From: Urophycis tenuis
Lineage: Eukaryota; Chordata; Actinopteri; Gadiformes; Phycidae
Assembly: GCA_036785325.1 (NCBI GenBank)
Contig: JAXIVH010000008.1
Coordinates: 12,023,384 to 12,087,383, forward strand
DNA length: 64,000 nucleotides
Reading direction: 5' to 3'
Shown here: positions 20,548-34,141 of the stretch, piece by piece
Layout of the letters: each line of letters opens with the position of its first letter
How positions within the stretch are numbered: the first letter of the stretch is position 1
Position numbers and translations under genes: made by a program
Notes under the pieces: model-generated
The model's database searches: none
Told to the model about the DNA's origin: nothing
The model's input: the letters and a program-made list of their open reading frames with translations, nothing else

Positions 20548-23351
20548 CTTGTGCATTGTGACGTCACATCACAAGGACCGCTAGTATTATTTGGAACATA
20601 AGAATGTTAAATGGTAGCAATAGTGTTTTGGTCATTGTTGAGTAATTAATCATGAAATTAGTCATTGTGGGCTAGCATTGTTGTGTTTGAAACTGCCACT
20701 TTGCTTCTCAGCGAGACGTGGCAAAACAAAGTTCTTCGGCTTTCACGTCAATATTCTGCGGTCATAGATTTGTTCATTCATGTAAATTCATGCAATAGTT
20801 ATGTTTTATTATTGCCACTGAAAGTATAGGCTATGTGAAATTATGCGCTATATTGAATTAATAGCTCAAATTGGTCATTAATTAATAGCTCAAATGCAGT
20901 ACACAGTTGAGTGTGTGATTGATGGTGGTGAAGAGGAAGATCATTCTGATTGATTCCTCGGAGGTCAGGCCAAATCGAGCCTGACCCACCTCCAAGTGGG
21001 CTGTAGTGACGTCCTAGCTTGTTGCTGTTTGGGGTGGTTATCACTCAAATTGTAGGACTATAGACTGGTAAGAATACAATAAACTGTGCATTCAAACATG
21101 AATGCACAGTATATTGTATTCTTCTTATCACCATTCTTATCACCATGCAGCCAAAGTATCAATAGAGTTCTCACCGGCTTAATTTTTTATGATTTGTCCA
21201 TTCCTACAACATCACTGTTGAATCAAAAAGGTTAATGAAGGTTGAGATAGAAGCACACCGCAATCTTTGCAAAGTAATTCAAAATGCTTCCCCTCACATA
21301 TCAGCAGGTAGGCTACTCAAACTCATCAAGTCAATGGAAGCAGCTAACAGAAAGCAAATGCTAACTCAGCAAACTCCCCTTCTGGACGCACAATGATGGA
21401 TTTGGAAACAATCTGGTTAAGACATGCAAACGCTAATTTACTGATATCTCGGCATATGTACTTCTACTCATATTGTTATGGTTGTGTTGTTTAAAACCAA
21501 ATAAAGGTCCGCAAGACCCATGATATTGGGTGAGTAACAAAACACGACCACCACACAAGGCTTAAAGATACCTTGAAGGCAGAATCAAATGTGTTTTGCT
21601 GGGGAGTTGCTGTGCTATTTTCTTTGTTGCTCGCAATGGTCAGACATATTCCTTCAGCATATTATTTTACAGTCTTGCCTACAAGACACTGCTTAGTGAA
21701 AATTCCCGCTGAGCCATGTATACTCAAGCAACAGACACCAGAACCTGCACAACATTTTTAAAAGGTGAAAGAAGAGTTTTGTTTATTTCCAAGGATTCAA
21801 CAGTGGTCACATTATGGACCTAATTGTTTTTTAATAGCTTTTATGCGCCAAGCTTTCTTCAGAGTTGTAAAAGAATGGTAATAGCATATACTAATGTATC
21901 TAAATATTTACAGTAGCACAAAAAGCCATCCTTTTATATTATCACTGTATAGAACAGCATCAACTAATATCCTTCACTGAAAAGGATTACACTGGAGTGT
22001 CATTTATCAGTTTGTAATGAATGGATTTCAATCGACAATCATAAAGTATAATATAAAGTTTGTATTTATTATTTATGGATTTAATGGATACAGGCAATGA
22101 TATTACTTGTTGAGATAACAAGGTCAGAAGCCAAACTAGCAAGGTCCTTAAATACTTAATCTGTCATAGATTTTAAATTACGAAAGATGATATGCTGGTG
22201 TAACTATGTAGTGTAACTATGAAACACTACAAAGGTCAAAAGTGTATGAATAAGAGGGATTAAGGAAGAGATAACTCAAATGTATGTAACCTACAGGTAG
22301 TATGTGATCAGCTTTATTGTGATCTGGGGGAGAATATGTGTGAGTACTGTCTATTTTCTGAATTTCCAGTCATCCAAATATTTTAGTTTTATTTGTTTAA
22401 ATTCAATATCTTCTCCTTGGCACCACACAATGGTCTCTGTTTTTCAATCAGATTAGTAGGCCTACAGCACACTCTGTTCTGTTTTACTTCCTGATGAATG
22501 TGCTGACTGTATCCCTGAATGAACCCACCCTTGTGCTTTGGGCTATGTTAGCCATTCACAACATTTCTTACTGCTGGATATTTAATAAGCATGTTTTTCA
22601 TCGTTGTAGGAACTGCAAGTTGCTAATGGTGATTGGTAATATGATAGAGGGTGTGTGTGTGTGTGTGCATCATTTATCTTTTCGAAGATAAGAAAATATA
22701 AGAGAATTAGCCATACTTTTCTCATAAAGTGTAGCTCTGGCCCAGTTGGCCCAACAAGTGGGTCACAGGACTAAGAGTGAAGCATGGATGGTGTGTATAA
22801 TATCAATAATGTCATATACATTCAACATCATCTCCATAAACACAAGCCTAGTGTAAACATGTAACCCTTTGTATCATTTGTGAACACCTTGTCTCCCAAC
22901 ACAAACTGTGGAATTCATTCATATTGACATTACATTTAGACATGGAGTAAAAAGGTGCTTAGCAACAAATCCAAGCATGTGTAAATAGTGCTAAATGCCC
23001 ATGGTTTGTTAGTTTGATCATATTAAACCATTTCTGTTAATGTTGAATGGTCAAAATGACTATCATAACTTGTCACATATTGTCATTAATGCTGTGAGAT
23101 GTATAATTACAATTTCCATTTTATTCATATGTATGTTCTTGCCACTGTTGGCAACCTCTGTTGGTTACAGCGAGAACAAACAGTTAGTTCCAAACTTTTG
23201 ATGGTTTCCAAACCTGTTTTTATGATGACGTGGGTTATAACATCACGTCAGGGCAATCTAAGACAAGTAATATCATAAAACATTTTAGCAGGCCACTTAT
23301 AGTCGACATCATTCCGGTTGCACCGCACATACTCCAGATGGCGCACTTTGG
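20548..23351. other. No gene recognised
   Basis: AT-rich, with only short open frames, none with recognisable protein content. A short GTGT run lies at about 22650-22666. Confidence 0.5.
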
Positions 23352-23352
23352 C

Positions 23353-23405
<53 letters not shown>

Positions 23406-23466
23406 AGCGCACATACACACACAAGCGCACACACACACACACAAGCGCACATACACACACACACAA

Positions 23467-23554
<88 letters not shown>
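23352..23554. repeat. Long interrupted (AC)n array
   Basis: About 200 bp of AC repeats with regular ACAAGCGC and ACATAC interruptions between 23404 and 23470. All Cys-Val or His-Thr open frames over it are artefacts of the repeat. Confidence 0.97.
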
Positions 23555-23556
<2 letters not shown>

Positions 23557-24270
23557 ACAATGTTCAGGAAATGTTCATCCGGGCTCGTGAACAGCACAGT
23601 CCGCCCACTATGCTGCAGTACAGTCTGTTCCTCGTAGCAGCGTCTCGGCATACAACGGGTTACAGGTCAGTCTGTTGGAACACTGTGTTCTCATCAGCGA
23701 AGCTACAGTACAGCCGGAACATTGTGTTACTTAGTGGCTACTTTCCAAGACCTGCCCTTAATATTACACTAACCGCCCTCCTACCCAATTCTCCCCGCCT
23801 CCTTCTCCGTGTCATTTCAATTCTGCGAGAGGCTACATTTGGCCAGAGTTCTAGCACGGTTATCATTATAGTAGCGAATGTTAGAAGTAAACTAGCCAGT
23901 ACATAGTTCCCAGGATATGAGAGGGCGGAAACGAGTCGGGGACACAAGTTAACAACACCATCAGACATATCACCAGAACGAGGCATCCTTTTGGGAAATA
24001 ATTAACTCAAGCTGAATAGTAAGTCTGATTCATTATTTTTTTATGGCCTATGTATGTTGGGTTTACATATATTTGTAAAATACTGTCTAATACATTTTAC
24101 TCAAAACGAATAATTAGGCTATCCATCTCTGCTAAACAGTCTCTTTGTAAAGTGCAATGAAAAATTAGATAGCCTACCTATTAAGGAAGCGCTGGCTTGA
24201 GTAGAATTCGGGTTTTGAATGGTTTTGTGGTAAAGGGTATGCTAAACGTTGGGAAGGCTCCAACCCGGCA

Positions 24271-24296
24271 TCTCTCTCTCTCTCTCTCTCTCCCTC

Positions 24297-24384
<88 letters not shown>
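24271..24384. repeat. Compound (TC)n-(AC)n microsatellite
   Basis: A TC run (24271-24291), a short CCCT spacer, and then a pure AC array of roughly 85 bp. Confidence 0.97.
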
Positions 24385-24387
<3 letters not shown>

Positions 24388-26939
24388 TATATCAACCTAT
24401 CGATGTGTGACTTAGGTACTTAGCATTTTGTTCGCCTTTTTGTTCAATATTAGATATATAACCCCGGCCTAAAGGAAGGAATTATGTGTGTGTAGGCCTA
24501 TATATATTTCAGAAACTGTTGGGACGGATGGTTCGATGTTAAATCTCAAGGAGTGCCATTAACTCCCATTAACTAGCCTATTAACTAACTCTATTAACTA
24601 TGCTTGTTGAGTCTTTCACAAAGTCTAATGTCTCAGCGGAAGTACAACAGTGTGCTTTAACATTTACATTTAACATACATATTTTGAAAAAGGAAATATG
24701 TATTTGAAAAAGTAATTCAGGACACCACACTATCGTTATTAATACATTTCTGAGCAGATTTGAATGTTTTTGTCATGTTAACCATGATGTCATTGATGGC
24801 AAAAAGAGATGCTGTGTTGTGACTGAGTTGGTTTCAGATTGGTTAACACCATCTGACCATCTGATTGGTTAACACCATCTGACTGTGCAGGGACGCTCTG
24901 AATAGAAGGGACACCATGTTCTGACACACACACATATACACACATACACATGCAGGCACACGCACAGACTCAGATTGAGTGAGACAGAGAGCGATAATCA
25001 GAGCCTCTGAAATAAGCATTTGTCTTGTTAAACATTTACAATAGTTTTTCTGTTGCACTGTTCACAATAACCTAAAACAAGTATGGTTAAATTTATCGTA
25101 ACAGTTTAGATCAGTTTAAAAAAATATATTATTCCATACATGGATTTCTTACTCGATGCTCTAGCATCGAATTTAGACACTTAAAAACCAAAACCAAAAA
25201 CTACTATCACTTAATGATCTTACATTTACTTACTTTGTACATGCATTGTCTATTCAAAACATGTTGGCTATTATACAATTATAGTTGAAGAAGGATGACC
25301 AGTTCATGAAGTACACCCATATCTATGTCCATATCTATCCATGTCCTCTTAAAGATTGGATTATTATTGATTATGATTGCTTATTGATCTCTAAACCAAC
25401 ACCAAGGTCTAAATCTTCCCCCTTGGGAGTGACAATTTATATGCAAATTGCAGCTCAACTCTCTCATGTTGATGTTAGATATTGATGTTGATTTATTTAT
25501 TCAGCTCTTCAGAACATGATATAAAATATTCTTTGAAGGGCCAAATGTAGTCCCTAAATCTCAATTAAATCTTTTTTTTCAATCTCAAAAACAAAGAAAC
25601 ACTGCTACACTTTCATTTTATTGTTGTGTTATGTCGTTTTTGTAGTGATATATCCCCAATGGCCAATGTCAAGAAACCAGTAGGCCTAAATTAGCCCTAT
25701 CATAATTGCACTTAAGCTGAAAATTCATATTCATAAAGACAAAGTGTTAAAATGAACAAAGTAATTTCTGTCCTCTTACAAAGCGACACGACAGGTTTGA
25801 CGATGCCGACATCATCGGCTCTGCAATAGCCAGCCAATCAGCAACGTCCTCTGAAATACTTCTCAACCCCACTCATTCCCTCTCCCACTCTGTCGGTGTA
25901 GAGCTACTCTTAGCTCTTAGTCAGAGTTAAGTATGTGTTTTCTATTGAGGAGTAACATTTTTTTTATAATAAATTCTATATAATGATTTCTCAAACTAAA
26001 CAACAAATATGTTAAGTAAAGTAGATGATGGTTGTTCAATTTTTTTGTGAGAACAATATGTTATATAAAGCAATACATTAGTAAAATTAGATAGAAAAAA
26101 TACAAATAGAAGGCACACCTGTGCAGCATATTTCTACCAGTCTATCTTGTGAGACGCTGGATCTCGCCAGTACCTGTAGGCTGTGATGAAAAAATAAGAC
26201 ATGCTAAGAAGCCCTTGCTTCACAGATTTTATTTTTTGAAGAAATTTAACTTCCAAGTTACTTTGATATATAGATATGTGGATAACAAGTAATCTATCCA
26301 TGTTAATGTTTAATCAAAGTATGTCCTGTTTTGTGTATCCAGTAGATTATCCTATGCGAGAACATATGTGAACGTAATGAAAAGTAAAACAATTAGAAAA
26401 TAAACGGTCTTCAATATGTGCACATTTTAGGAAATGTGATGGGGGGGGGGGAGATTCGTATGAGGCCAGAGTAGATAATTATAGCAAGAAAAAAGTAACA
26501 GTCATATGCATCACATCCCCAGCTGTAACACCAGGTCAATTGAACTGCAATATCGTATCTTTGTATCGAATCTTCTACAGTAGCGTATTTAGATAGTGCC
26601 AGTGCATTAGTCAGTCCAGCAATAACAATGTTCAATATCACTGCTCTAATTTCCTAATTTTGGAATTTCCCAGCATGGGATTAATAAAGTATTTCTATTC
26701 TATTCTATTCTATTCTAAACTATGACAATAGATGCAACGGAAGGAATTACAATAACTACATTAATCTAATTTTCAGAACATTTTTAACAGTGGTGTTGAC
26801 ATTTTCTTGAGTGGCCCACTTCAAGTGACACCTTGTATAACAACAAATTCTACATCTTCAAATATATCAGAACCTCTTTAACCAAGTTAAGCATTTAATC
26901 AGAGGAACCACATGCACTGGATGAAATACTCCATATTGC

Positions 26940-26992
<53 letters not shown>

Positions 26993-27585
26993 TGTGAGAG
27001 ACCAACATTTGCAGCTGATTACATCACCCTTTAAATTGTACATGCTACATCTATTTGGCAGAATATGTTTTATTTTAATTTGAATTATATTGTATTTTTT
27101 GGAGGATGAAAATATTTTTTCTTAAAGCCCTTGACAAAGACCTCTTCTCTAATCCTTACATGATATCATTCAGAACCCACTATGGACTAGTAAACAACAC
27201 CTATATTTTGATGAAGACGGTATACATGTAAGAATCTTACTGGGATATTCTTGCACCTTCCCTTGGTGCTCTTGACAGCTTATCTACAAAAATTATTGAA
27301 TGAACAGAAATGACTAGGGATCGTACTTAATTTATTAGTATTTGATTATGTCTAGTTAATGGACAATGAAGATGTATAATACACACACAATAGTAGTAAT
27401 AGTAACTAGGACTACTAACAGTCACGAGAGGTCTTCACAGCCCACACACCGTCGACCGCAGTGACCACCCTTTTTAAGTGATTCACGTGAGCGCATGTCA
27501 TCACTCCTAGACACAACTATGACAGGGGTGGGTCATTGTTCTTCAGCACTAGGTCTTTTAATTACATCCAAAAACACCTACAGAA
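24385..27585. other. No gene recognised; simple repeats only
   Basis: Contains a short interrupted CA tract near 24925-24965, a pure TG array (26940-26986) and a LINE-type 3' tail (26660-26716). I see no coding exon. Confidence 0.5.
26660..26716 (+). repeat. LINE-type 3' tail with (TTCTA)n
   Basis: GGAATTTCCCAGCATGGGAT, then TTAATAAAGTATTTC, then four or more TTCTA units. Related to the other tails in this window but with a pentanucleotide end instead of CTGT. Confidence 0.7.
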
Positions 27586-28775
27586 ACTAACACTAGTTTA
27601 ACAGCTGTTTAAAGGCGCCCACTGGGGCTGGGTGATAAAACGCTAACGATATGTATCACGATAGACACGCAATCAATATCAAGAGAAAATGCATTCAATA
27701 GAACGTTTCAATATTTTTTTTTCCTGAATGAAGGAAACCGGAGCACAGGGGCGTTCCGATCGCGTCATAGTGGACTGTGAAGTGGACTGTGCAGAGTGTT
27801 CCGCCATAAGTGAGATTCCACTCTGTTAGTATTAACAGTGCCCACTGCAAAGAGAACTACACAGTAGGTAGGGGGCGAGGGAACATAGCTACATCACTTC
27901 ACCGATGAAGAGAGGCAACTGTCAAAGTGACGCATCAGCGCAAGAGTCCCAAAGTCATCAAAATATGCTTTTAAACATTTGAATATATTAACCGCAACAG
28001 GAGTTTGAACATCTTTATTTTGAAGAGTACATTTTTTTGGAGCAATGTTAGTAGCGTGAGCATGCCATAAGCATCCTATTTGTTGACTTGAGGAACAACA
28101 ATGTAATCAAAGTGCGACGTTAATGCTGTCTGCTGTTGATAATGTGTGCAGGGTGTTCCCTTTGAAGAGTACCCCTTGACTTCTGTACTCTGCACAGTAA
28201 CAAGGGAGTAGGGCATAGTGTAGGGAACTTTGCAATCGGAACGCGACCAAAGGCACTCGTCCTCTGCTACCTAGCAACGTATGGAGTGACGCTAATAGCC
28301 AATCATATAGCAATATCACGTTCGTTTGTTTCTTGAATAACAGAAACAGCGTGGTGTGAGAAGTTAAAGATGTTTGCCGCAACAAGCGAGGAACATGGGC
28401 AAAGTGCACATGTTTTTGTAACACTTTATTTTTGTTAAGCACCTTATTATTGATAATTGTTAAGTTTGTGATTTTAATTTTCATTCAGACTTATGTTTAT
28501 ATTTGAGTGTTTTTTATGGTTGGGTTAGGGTTAGGGTTAGGGTGTTGGGTTAGGAATGGTGTTGACATTCCTTTCCTGTCTGCCTATAGAGGAAGGTTAA
28601 GTTTAAAATAAAAATAATAATAATACAATTTTGTATATTTTTCTGCTGGTCCTTATTTTAAATAGGTCTTACAAATTATCAATAATTATCGATATCGACC
28701 GATATAAAACACTTATATTGTGATACAGTTTTTAAGCCATATCGCCCAGCCCTACTCAGATGCACCTTTAAACAA
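27586..28775. mobile_element. Composite inverted-repeat region (nested DNA transposons)
   Basis: Outer ends are inverted: TGTTTAAAGGCGCC near 27606 and GCACCTTTAAACA near 28763. Just inside are GGGGCTGGGTGATAAAACG (27626) and, inverted, CATATCGCCCAGCCCT (28738-28753). Further inside are GGGGCGTTCCGATCGCGTC (about 27749) and, inverted, GCAATCGGAACGCGACC (about 28231). Three concentric pairs suggest successive insertions, or one long imperfect foldback element. There is no transposase. Confidence 0.6.
28519..28543 (+). repeat. Short interstitial telomere-like repeat
   Basis: About three and a half TTAGGG units, followed by two degenerate ones to 28553. It lies inside the composite element. Confidence 0.8.
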
Positions 28776-29620
28776 GGGGACACAACCAGCATTGAAAACC
28801 GCTGCCATGCCCCTTTAGCTAGCTTGAGCGCGGCTAATTAGTATCATACGTAAAAGCGCTCTCCTTAATAAATAGATAAATAAATAAATAAATATACTCC
28901 AAAACCATAGTAACGCGTGTGTGTGACATTTTCTGAGTAACATGTTAAGCGTTTCTTTTACATATTTTAACCACTACAGGCAGAACACTCCCAGGTCTTA
29001 CCTCTCCTCACGGGGGTATAGAGGCAAGTGAGGAGAAAAGCACAAAACTGCAGGAAGTGATTTCACAACAATGTCAGAGGTCACACAACACAAAATTAAT
29101 TATCAAAGTAAAAGCTCCCCCAATATAACAACAGTAGTACTGGAAGAAAAAAAAAATAATAACATATCAAAATATAAACAAATAGAAAAAGACTGATTTT
29201 TGTGAAATCTAAACTATAATTATACACTGGTTAACTGGCACCAACATATTGTATATAAAGCATACATATATAAAACATATTTTATGCTGATAGGTCACTT
29301 TGACCTGGTCATTTTATAAGTAGCTTGTGTGCCAAATAATAGTGGGCACCCCTGCTCTACAGTATTTAGGTTGGGGGGGAGGGATTGTCCTGTTCTCTTG
29401 TGGTCTGGTTGTGTTCAGTAAGGCAAGGGACTCAGGATAGTGACCAATCCATGTGATAATGAACTGATTTCAGGATCTGTTACCATTTTCAGTTGTTTAA
29501 AATACAGTTGTTGTTTAACATATTCTTTATTTTGTACATTTTGTAAACAACTTATCAGCTTTCTGAGTACAATGTTATATTTTGTCTAATTAATGACAAA
29601 CTGAATTGTTATTTTACCAT
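28776..29620. other. No gene recognised
   Basis: AT-rich with a small AAAT run near 28868-28892. No coding content is seen. Confidence 0.45.
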
Positions 29621-29622
29621 TA

Positions 29623-29624
29623 TA

Positions 29625-29691
<67 letters not shown>
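29623..29691. repeat. (ATT)n microsatellite
   Basis: Near-perfect trinucleotide array beside the 3' end of the LINE copy that follows. Confidence 0.95.
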
Positions 29692-29705
29692 TATATTGTA
29701 ATAAA

Positions 29706-31470
29706 ATGAGATTAGATAAGATAAAACTTTATTAATCCCCTAAGGGAAATTGGGTCGCCATAGCAGCCAGGGTATTTACATATAAATATAAATACAATAC
29801 AAAACATATGAATAAAATAAAATACCAAAATAATAAAATTAAAATAAATAAATACAAAAAATGCAGTGTTTTAGATGGAGAATTGTAAAGATACTATACA
29901 GTAGTGATGTAGTGATCCAGTTCTGTGATGGTGGATCTGACAGAAGCAGATCAGTTGTAAAGTCTTATTGCAGTGGGGAGGAACGAGGGGGTGGGAGGGA
30001 TTGTCCATGATTGCCAACAGTTTTGCCAGCATCCTCTCCTCCACCACCTCCTCCATTGTGACAAGCTTAGAGCCAACAACAGACTTGGCCTTCTTAATCA
30101 GTTTGTTCAGTCTGTTGGCATCCTTTGTTTTGATGCCTGCACCCCAGGACACCGCACCAAAGAAGATGGTGCTCACCACAACAGACTGATAAAACATCTG
30201 CAACATCTTGTTGCGGACATTGAAGGACCTGAGCCTCCTCAGGAAGTAAAGCCAACTTTGGCTCTTCTTGTAAACGGCCTAAGAATTTATGGACCAGTCC
30301 AGTGTGGCACCCAGCAGTGTTGGGATAGTTCACTTTCTACATGAACTAGTTCAGTTCATAGTTCACAAAGTTCACAGCTCCAAAAAATCAACAAGTTCAT
30401 AGTTCTTTTTTTCAATATGTTGCTGCGAGCTATCATTTGTTAAAATTATTGCCACAGCCCATATAGAACCACAGACAGCAATTATTCAGTTTTAAGACTG
30501 AAATGCGTCAGATTTCATCTTCATTTCCAATTTTTAATCCTTATCCAACCTGAGGGAACATGAGGGAAAACTTGCTGTCTATCTATCTATAAAGCACAAA
30601 ATCTGTCTGTCTGTCTGTGGTGGCGGTGTGTTTTAGCCGGGTTTTCGCCTGGAAGGCTATAGAAAACTGGAACTAATCAGACGGTCAGACACACAATTCC
30701 TAAATCTCACAAACTGTGGTCTGCCCATCAGACCGCAGTCTGACAGGCAGACCGCAGTTTAGGTCATCGACAACATAGGTCATCGCCAACATAGGTAATC
30801 AACCTACGATGACCACATAGGTCATCGACCTGTGTGATGAGGGGAGCACCCACCCGCATGTTCTCCAGTTTGGCCTTCAGCAGTCTGGGCTGGATGGTGT
30901 TGAAGGCACTGGAGAAATCGAAGAACATGACTCGGACTGAGGTGTTGGGGCAGTCCAGTGAGAAGTAAGCAATCTGCAGCAGGTAGATTATTGCATCATT
31001 AACCCCTGGGCTGATATGCAAATTGAAGGGGGTCTTGCGATGGGCACATCAATGGTCTTAGGTGTGCCAGGACCAGTCTCTCCATGACCTTCATGATGTC
31101 AGAGGCCAGTGCTACTGACCTGCAGTCCTCCAGTGTCACGGGACATACTTTTTTGGGCACTGGGACCAGGCAGGATGTTCTCCAGAGCATTGGCACTCTC
31201 TGAAGGTGTAAGCTTAGGTTGAAGAGATGCTGGAAAACCTCAGAGCTGGCTGGAACATGCCTTCAACACAGGCGGGCTGATGCGGTCCGGTCCAGCAGCT
31301 TTCCTCTGTTTGAGCCTCTCCAGCTCTCTCCTCGTCTGGCTGGATGTAATATGGAGTCCAGGTTGGGGCGTGGGGGGTGTGACAGGGTCTGTAGTGGGTG
31401 TCAGCAGTAGGTTGGGCGGTGGGGATGGCAAGGGTGATACAGAGGGGTGTGTGCAGCAGGAGGTGCTAGA
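29706..31470 (-). mobile_element. 5'-truncated, decayed non-LTR retrotransposon (LINE)
   Basis: Minus-strand frames carry reverse-transcriptase blocks. They run from LKQRKAAGPDRISPPVLKAC (31240-31431) through CLVPVPKKVCPVTLEDCRSV (31000-31196) and VRVMFFDFSSAFNTIQPRLL (30860-30960). The C-terminal part has MFYQSVVVSTIFFGAVSWG (29990-30206). A 3' tail with TTTCCCTTAGGGGATTAATA ends it at about 29706. The block that should hold the catalytic YxDD is missing, replaced by an unrelated insertion at about 30308-30770. No endonuclease is seen, and frameshifts are present. It is a dead copy. The L2-like clade is my best guess. Confidence 0.85.
30308..30770. mobile_element. Insertion inside the LINE, probably a hAT fragment
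   Basis: Starts CAGTGTTGGGATAGTTCACT followed by several GTTCA words, like a common fish hAT end. It includes GTCT/TATC simple repeats near 30575-30615. It separates two parts of the LINE reading frame. The right end is not clear. Confidence 0.45.
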
Positions 31471-31799
31471 GGGCTGAGTGAGATGTGAGGATGTCCTGGG
31501 GGTGGGAGGTGTGAAAGAGTGTTGATGTGTTGATAATAGTACTTGGAGTTGGTCTTATCATTTTGCAGTCAATAGCCCATCATTAGAAATTTCACAAGAT
31601 GGTATTGTAGAAGAAACACAAACTTTTTCGACTTAGTTCTATTACTCATATCTACTGTGCCTGCAGTGTTGTTATCAAGTTGTCTAGATGCCTCTCATAC
31701 TTAATGGTGTGTATGATGGGCTCTGTGTTTAAATTGTGCTCAACACAGTCCTGGAGTGAAATACAGTATGTCCCCTGGATTGTTCACATTCTTTGGTAT

Positions 31800-32046
31800 T
31801 TTTATTTTATTTTTATTTTTTAAATATATTTTATTACATAGGTTTATATTTGTATATAGGTTTATATTTTTATTTTTACATAGGTTTATATTTTCTACAT
31901 AGGTTTTATATTTTACATAGGTTTTCTTTATATATTTATATTTTCTAACACTCTACTATAAGTAGAGTGTCCTCTTTTTTCTCCTGGAGTTTTGTGACGA
32001 AGGCAATTTCCCTCAGGGATCAATAAAGTATGTCTGTCTGTCTGTC
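31800..32046 (+). repeat. LINE 3'UTR with hairpin and (GTCT)n tail
   Basis: Tandem ACATAGGTTTATATT units (31835-31925) are followed by a 10-bp hairpin stem (31948-31957 with 31961-31970). The tail then reads TTCCCTCAGGGATCAATAAA with GTCT repeats. The same order occurs at the end of the LINE at 53520-55546. No reverse transcriptase lies upstream on this strand, so it is a 3' fragment. Confidence 0.75.
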
Positions 32047-33819
32047 ATTATGCGACATGCTATGGATGTGGGTCTGCTGTGATGGAACGTTCTGACGATG
32101 GACTATTAAAAGCACATCTTAGATAATTTGCCCTGTGTGTTCTTACCATGTTGTTTCATGCAGGCTGTATAAACGTGGACAACCTGGTGAAAAATACAAT
32201 TTAATTTCCAATGTTGAAATATATATTTTTTAATAAAGGCTCCCAGTGACAAAACTGAAATGAAGTAGTTGTCACATTGGGAATGGTTGCTCACGCTCAC
32301 ACTCCTGTCTATACATATATTTATAGATACAGGTCATCTTGATCGTTTGTTTCTGTGACCAGCTGAATGGTGCATCTCACATGTCCCAATGTACTTTTTC
32401 TGTACCAGGGTTGAATTCTTATCTGCTTTAGCATAGGGTACACTGGACCAACCTTTAGGAAAGGAAAGTGATAATGCTGTCCCACAATTCCTTCCGGCAG
32501 GAATATTTGAAGTGCATCATTCGGCTATTCCCAAAAACAAACTATCAACATTGACAATTATTTACATACAATCATAAGTGGGATTTCATGGCGATAGATA
32601 TGAGTGGACAGGAGGCTGAGCAAATATTCTCAATGTGACAACCATTTCGTTTTGCTATTGTGACTGGGAGCATATATAAAAGATTTTTTTTATAGTCCTT
32701 CTATTAATCTTTCCTTGACTGCTATGTTTTCCATAGAAGTTAAGGAAAAGTTGTCATGAAAGGACAAAGGATGTGTTTTGTCTTTACTGTTTGGGCACAG
32801 TCCAGCCAACCAGGCACACACTCTGACATGTCAGTAGGTAACACCTGCTTTGCTTACAAGCTGTCCCAATTCAACATAAATGTTTGTACGTCACAATGCA
32901 TCATGGCATTTTATGTTGGCAATACTCCGCCATTTTGTGACTTGGGAGAGTTGTAGTAAATGTAAAATCCTAAATAAAAAAGTAAATATACCATAATGTA
33001 GGCAAATCAAAACAAATCTTTGTTTTGCCAAAACTTGCTGGCAGTTTCAAACACAATAATGTCACTCCATTGTTATGATCCGGCTCATCGGAGGCGCACC
33101 TGGTATGTGAGCTGTATGAGGGACCCCCAGGATAGGTGGACCCCTGTGCGAGGGACCCCATAGATGGGTGAAGCGCTAGTGTGTGGGGCACCCTGGATGG
33201 GAGAAGTCGGCTGGATGATGCGTGAGGGACGCTTGTGTGCGTGAAGCGCATGGGTGCGCTTCCCGAAGGGGAAGGCAGTGTGACGGAGTGCCGTCACAAC
33301 AGTTGACCATGCGCTCTGGCTGCCATACCAAAGAGCCTGGCTCTTTGGTGTTTCGGTCAAGTTGCTGGTTTGGTGCCCTGGAGACCCGAGTTCGAGACCG
33401 GGTGGGGTGACTGCCTTGTCCCTTCGCTACAATTGACAAATAAAATTGACAAATGACAAATAAATTCACAATTACTTAAGCAATGACCAAATAGTTACCA
33501 CCACATAGTTACCAATAACATTTCTATGCTCTTTTTCTTCTGAAATGGAGGCATTCATTGCAATGTGATGTCATGATATACAAGCCCTATAAACTGATTT
33601 CTACAACATCTACATGGGTCCCAGTGTCAGAGGAGCCCAGTTGAACCACCTACAGTAGGTGGCTTAAGCGGCTGCTACATTAATCTCTGCGAGCAACAGT
33701 GTCTGTATCTTTGTGCTACTAAGTAATGGGGTGATTTATGTTTGTGTTATTCTATAGTAACAGTGTAATTCATCTTTGTGTTACTCCTGACAGTAACCGT
33801 GTAATGTCTAGAGAAAAAG
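32047..33819. other. Upstream region of fkbp5; no further gene recognised
   Basis: GC-rich patch 33060-33430, probably a repeat, includes a B-box-like GAGTTCGAGACC near 33390. The region near 33640-33819 should hold the fkbp5 leader. No TATA box or promoter element is evident. Confidence 0.4.
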
Positions 33820-34077
33820 ATGACCACTGATCAAGACTTGTCTGTGGATGGACAATCAGCTGTTGCTTTATTTGCTGCAAAAGGTATTGACATAACGCCT
33901 AGCAAGGATAAAGGAGTACTAAAGGTATGTGTGGTATCCCCTATTGGACATAATCTCTTGTATTAAACTTAAATACACACATTCACTGTTAGGCTAACTG
34001 ACAAAATGATAATGAACTATATGTCTATATACACTATATGGCTGTATTATATTGTATCTGATTGTATCTAGTATCCA

Positions 34078-34141
<64 letters not shown>

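Noticed and set aside
23235..23651. Open frames of up to 138 codons made of Cys-Val or His-Thr repeats
   Set aside because: They are translations of the AC microsatellite; no splice, start or composition evidence for a gene.
24174..24415. Cys-Val and His-Thr open frames
   Set aside because: Same artefact over the second AC array.
28519..28553. Chromosome end or fusion site from TTAGGG repeats
   Set aside because: Only three to four units inside a transposon-like region; too short to indicate a telomere or fusion.
30999..31431. Reverse-transcriptase-like frames as a possible domesticated gene
   Set aside because: Frames are broken, the catalytic block is missing and a typical LINE tail follows, so it is an ordinary dead LINE.
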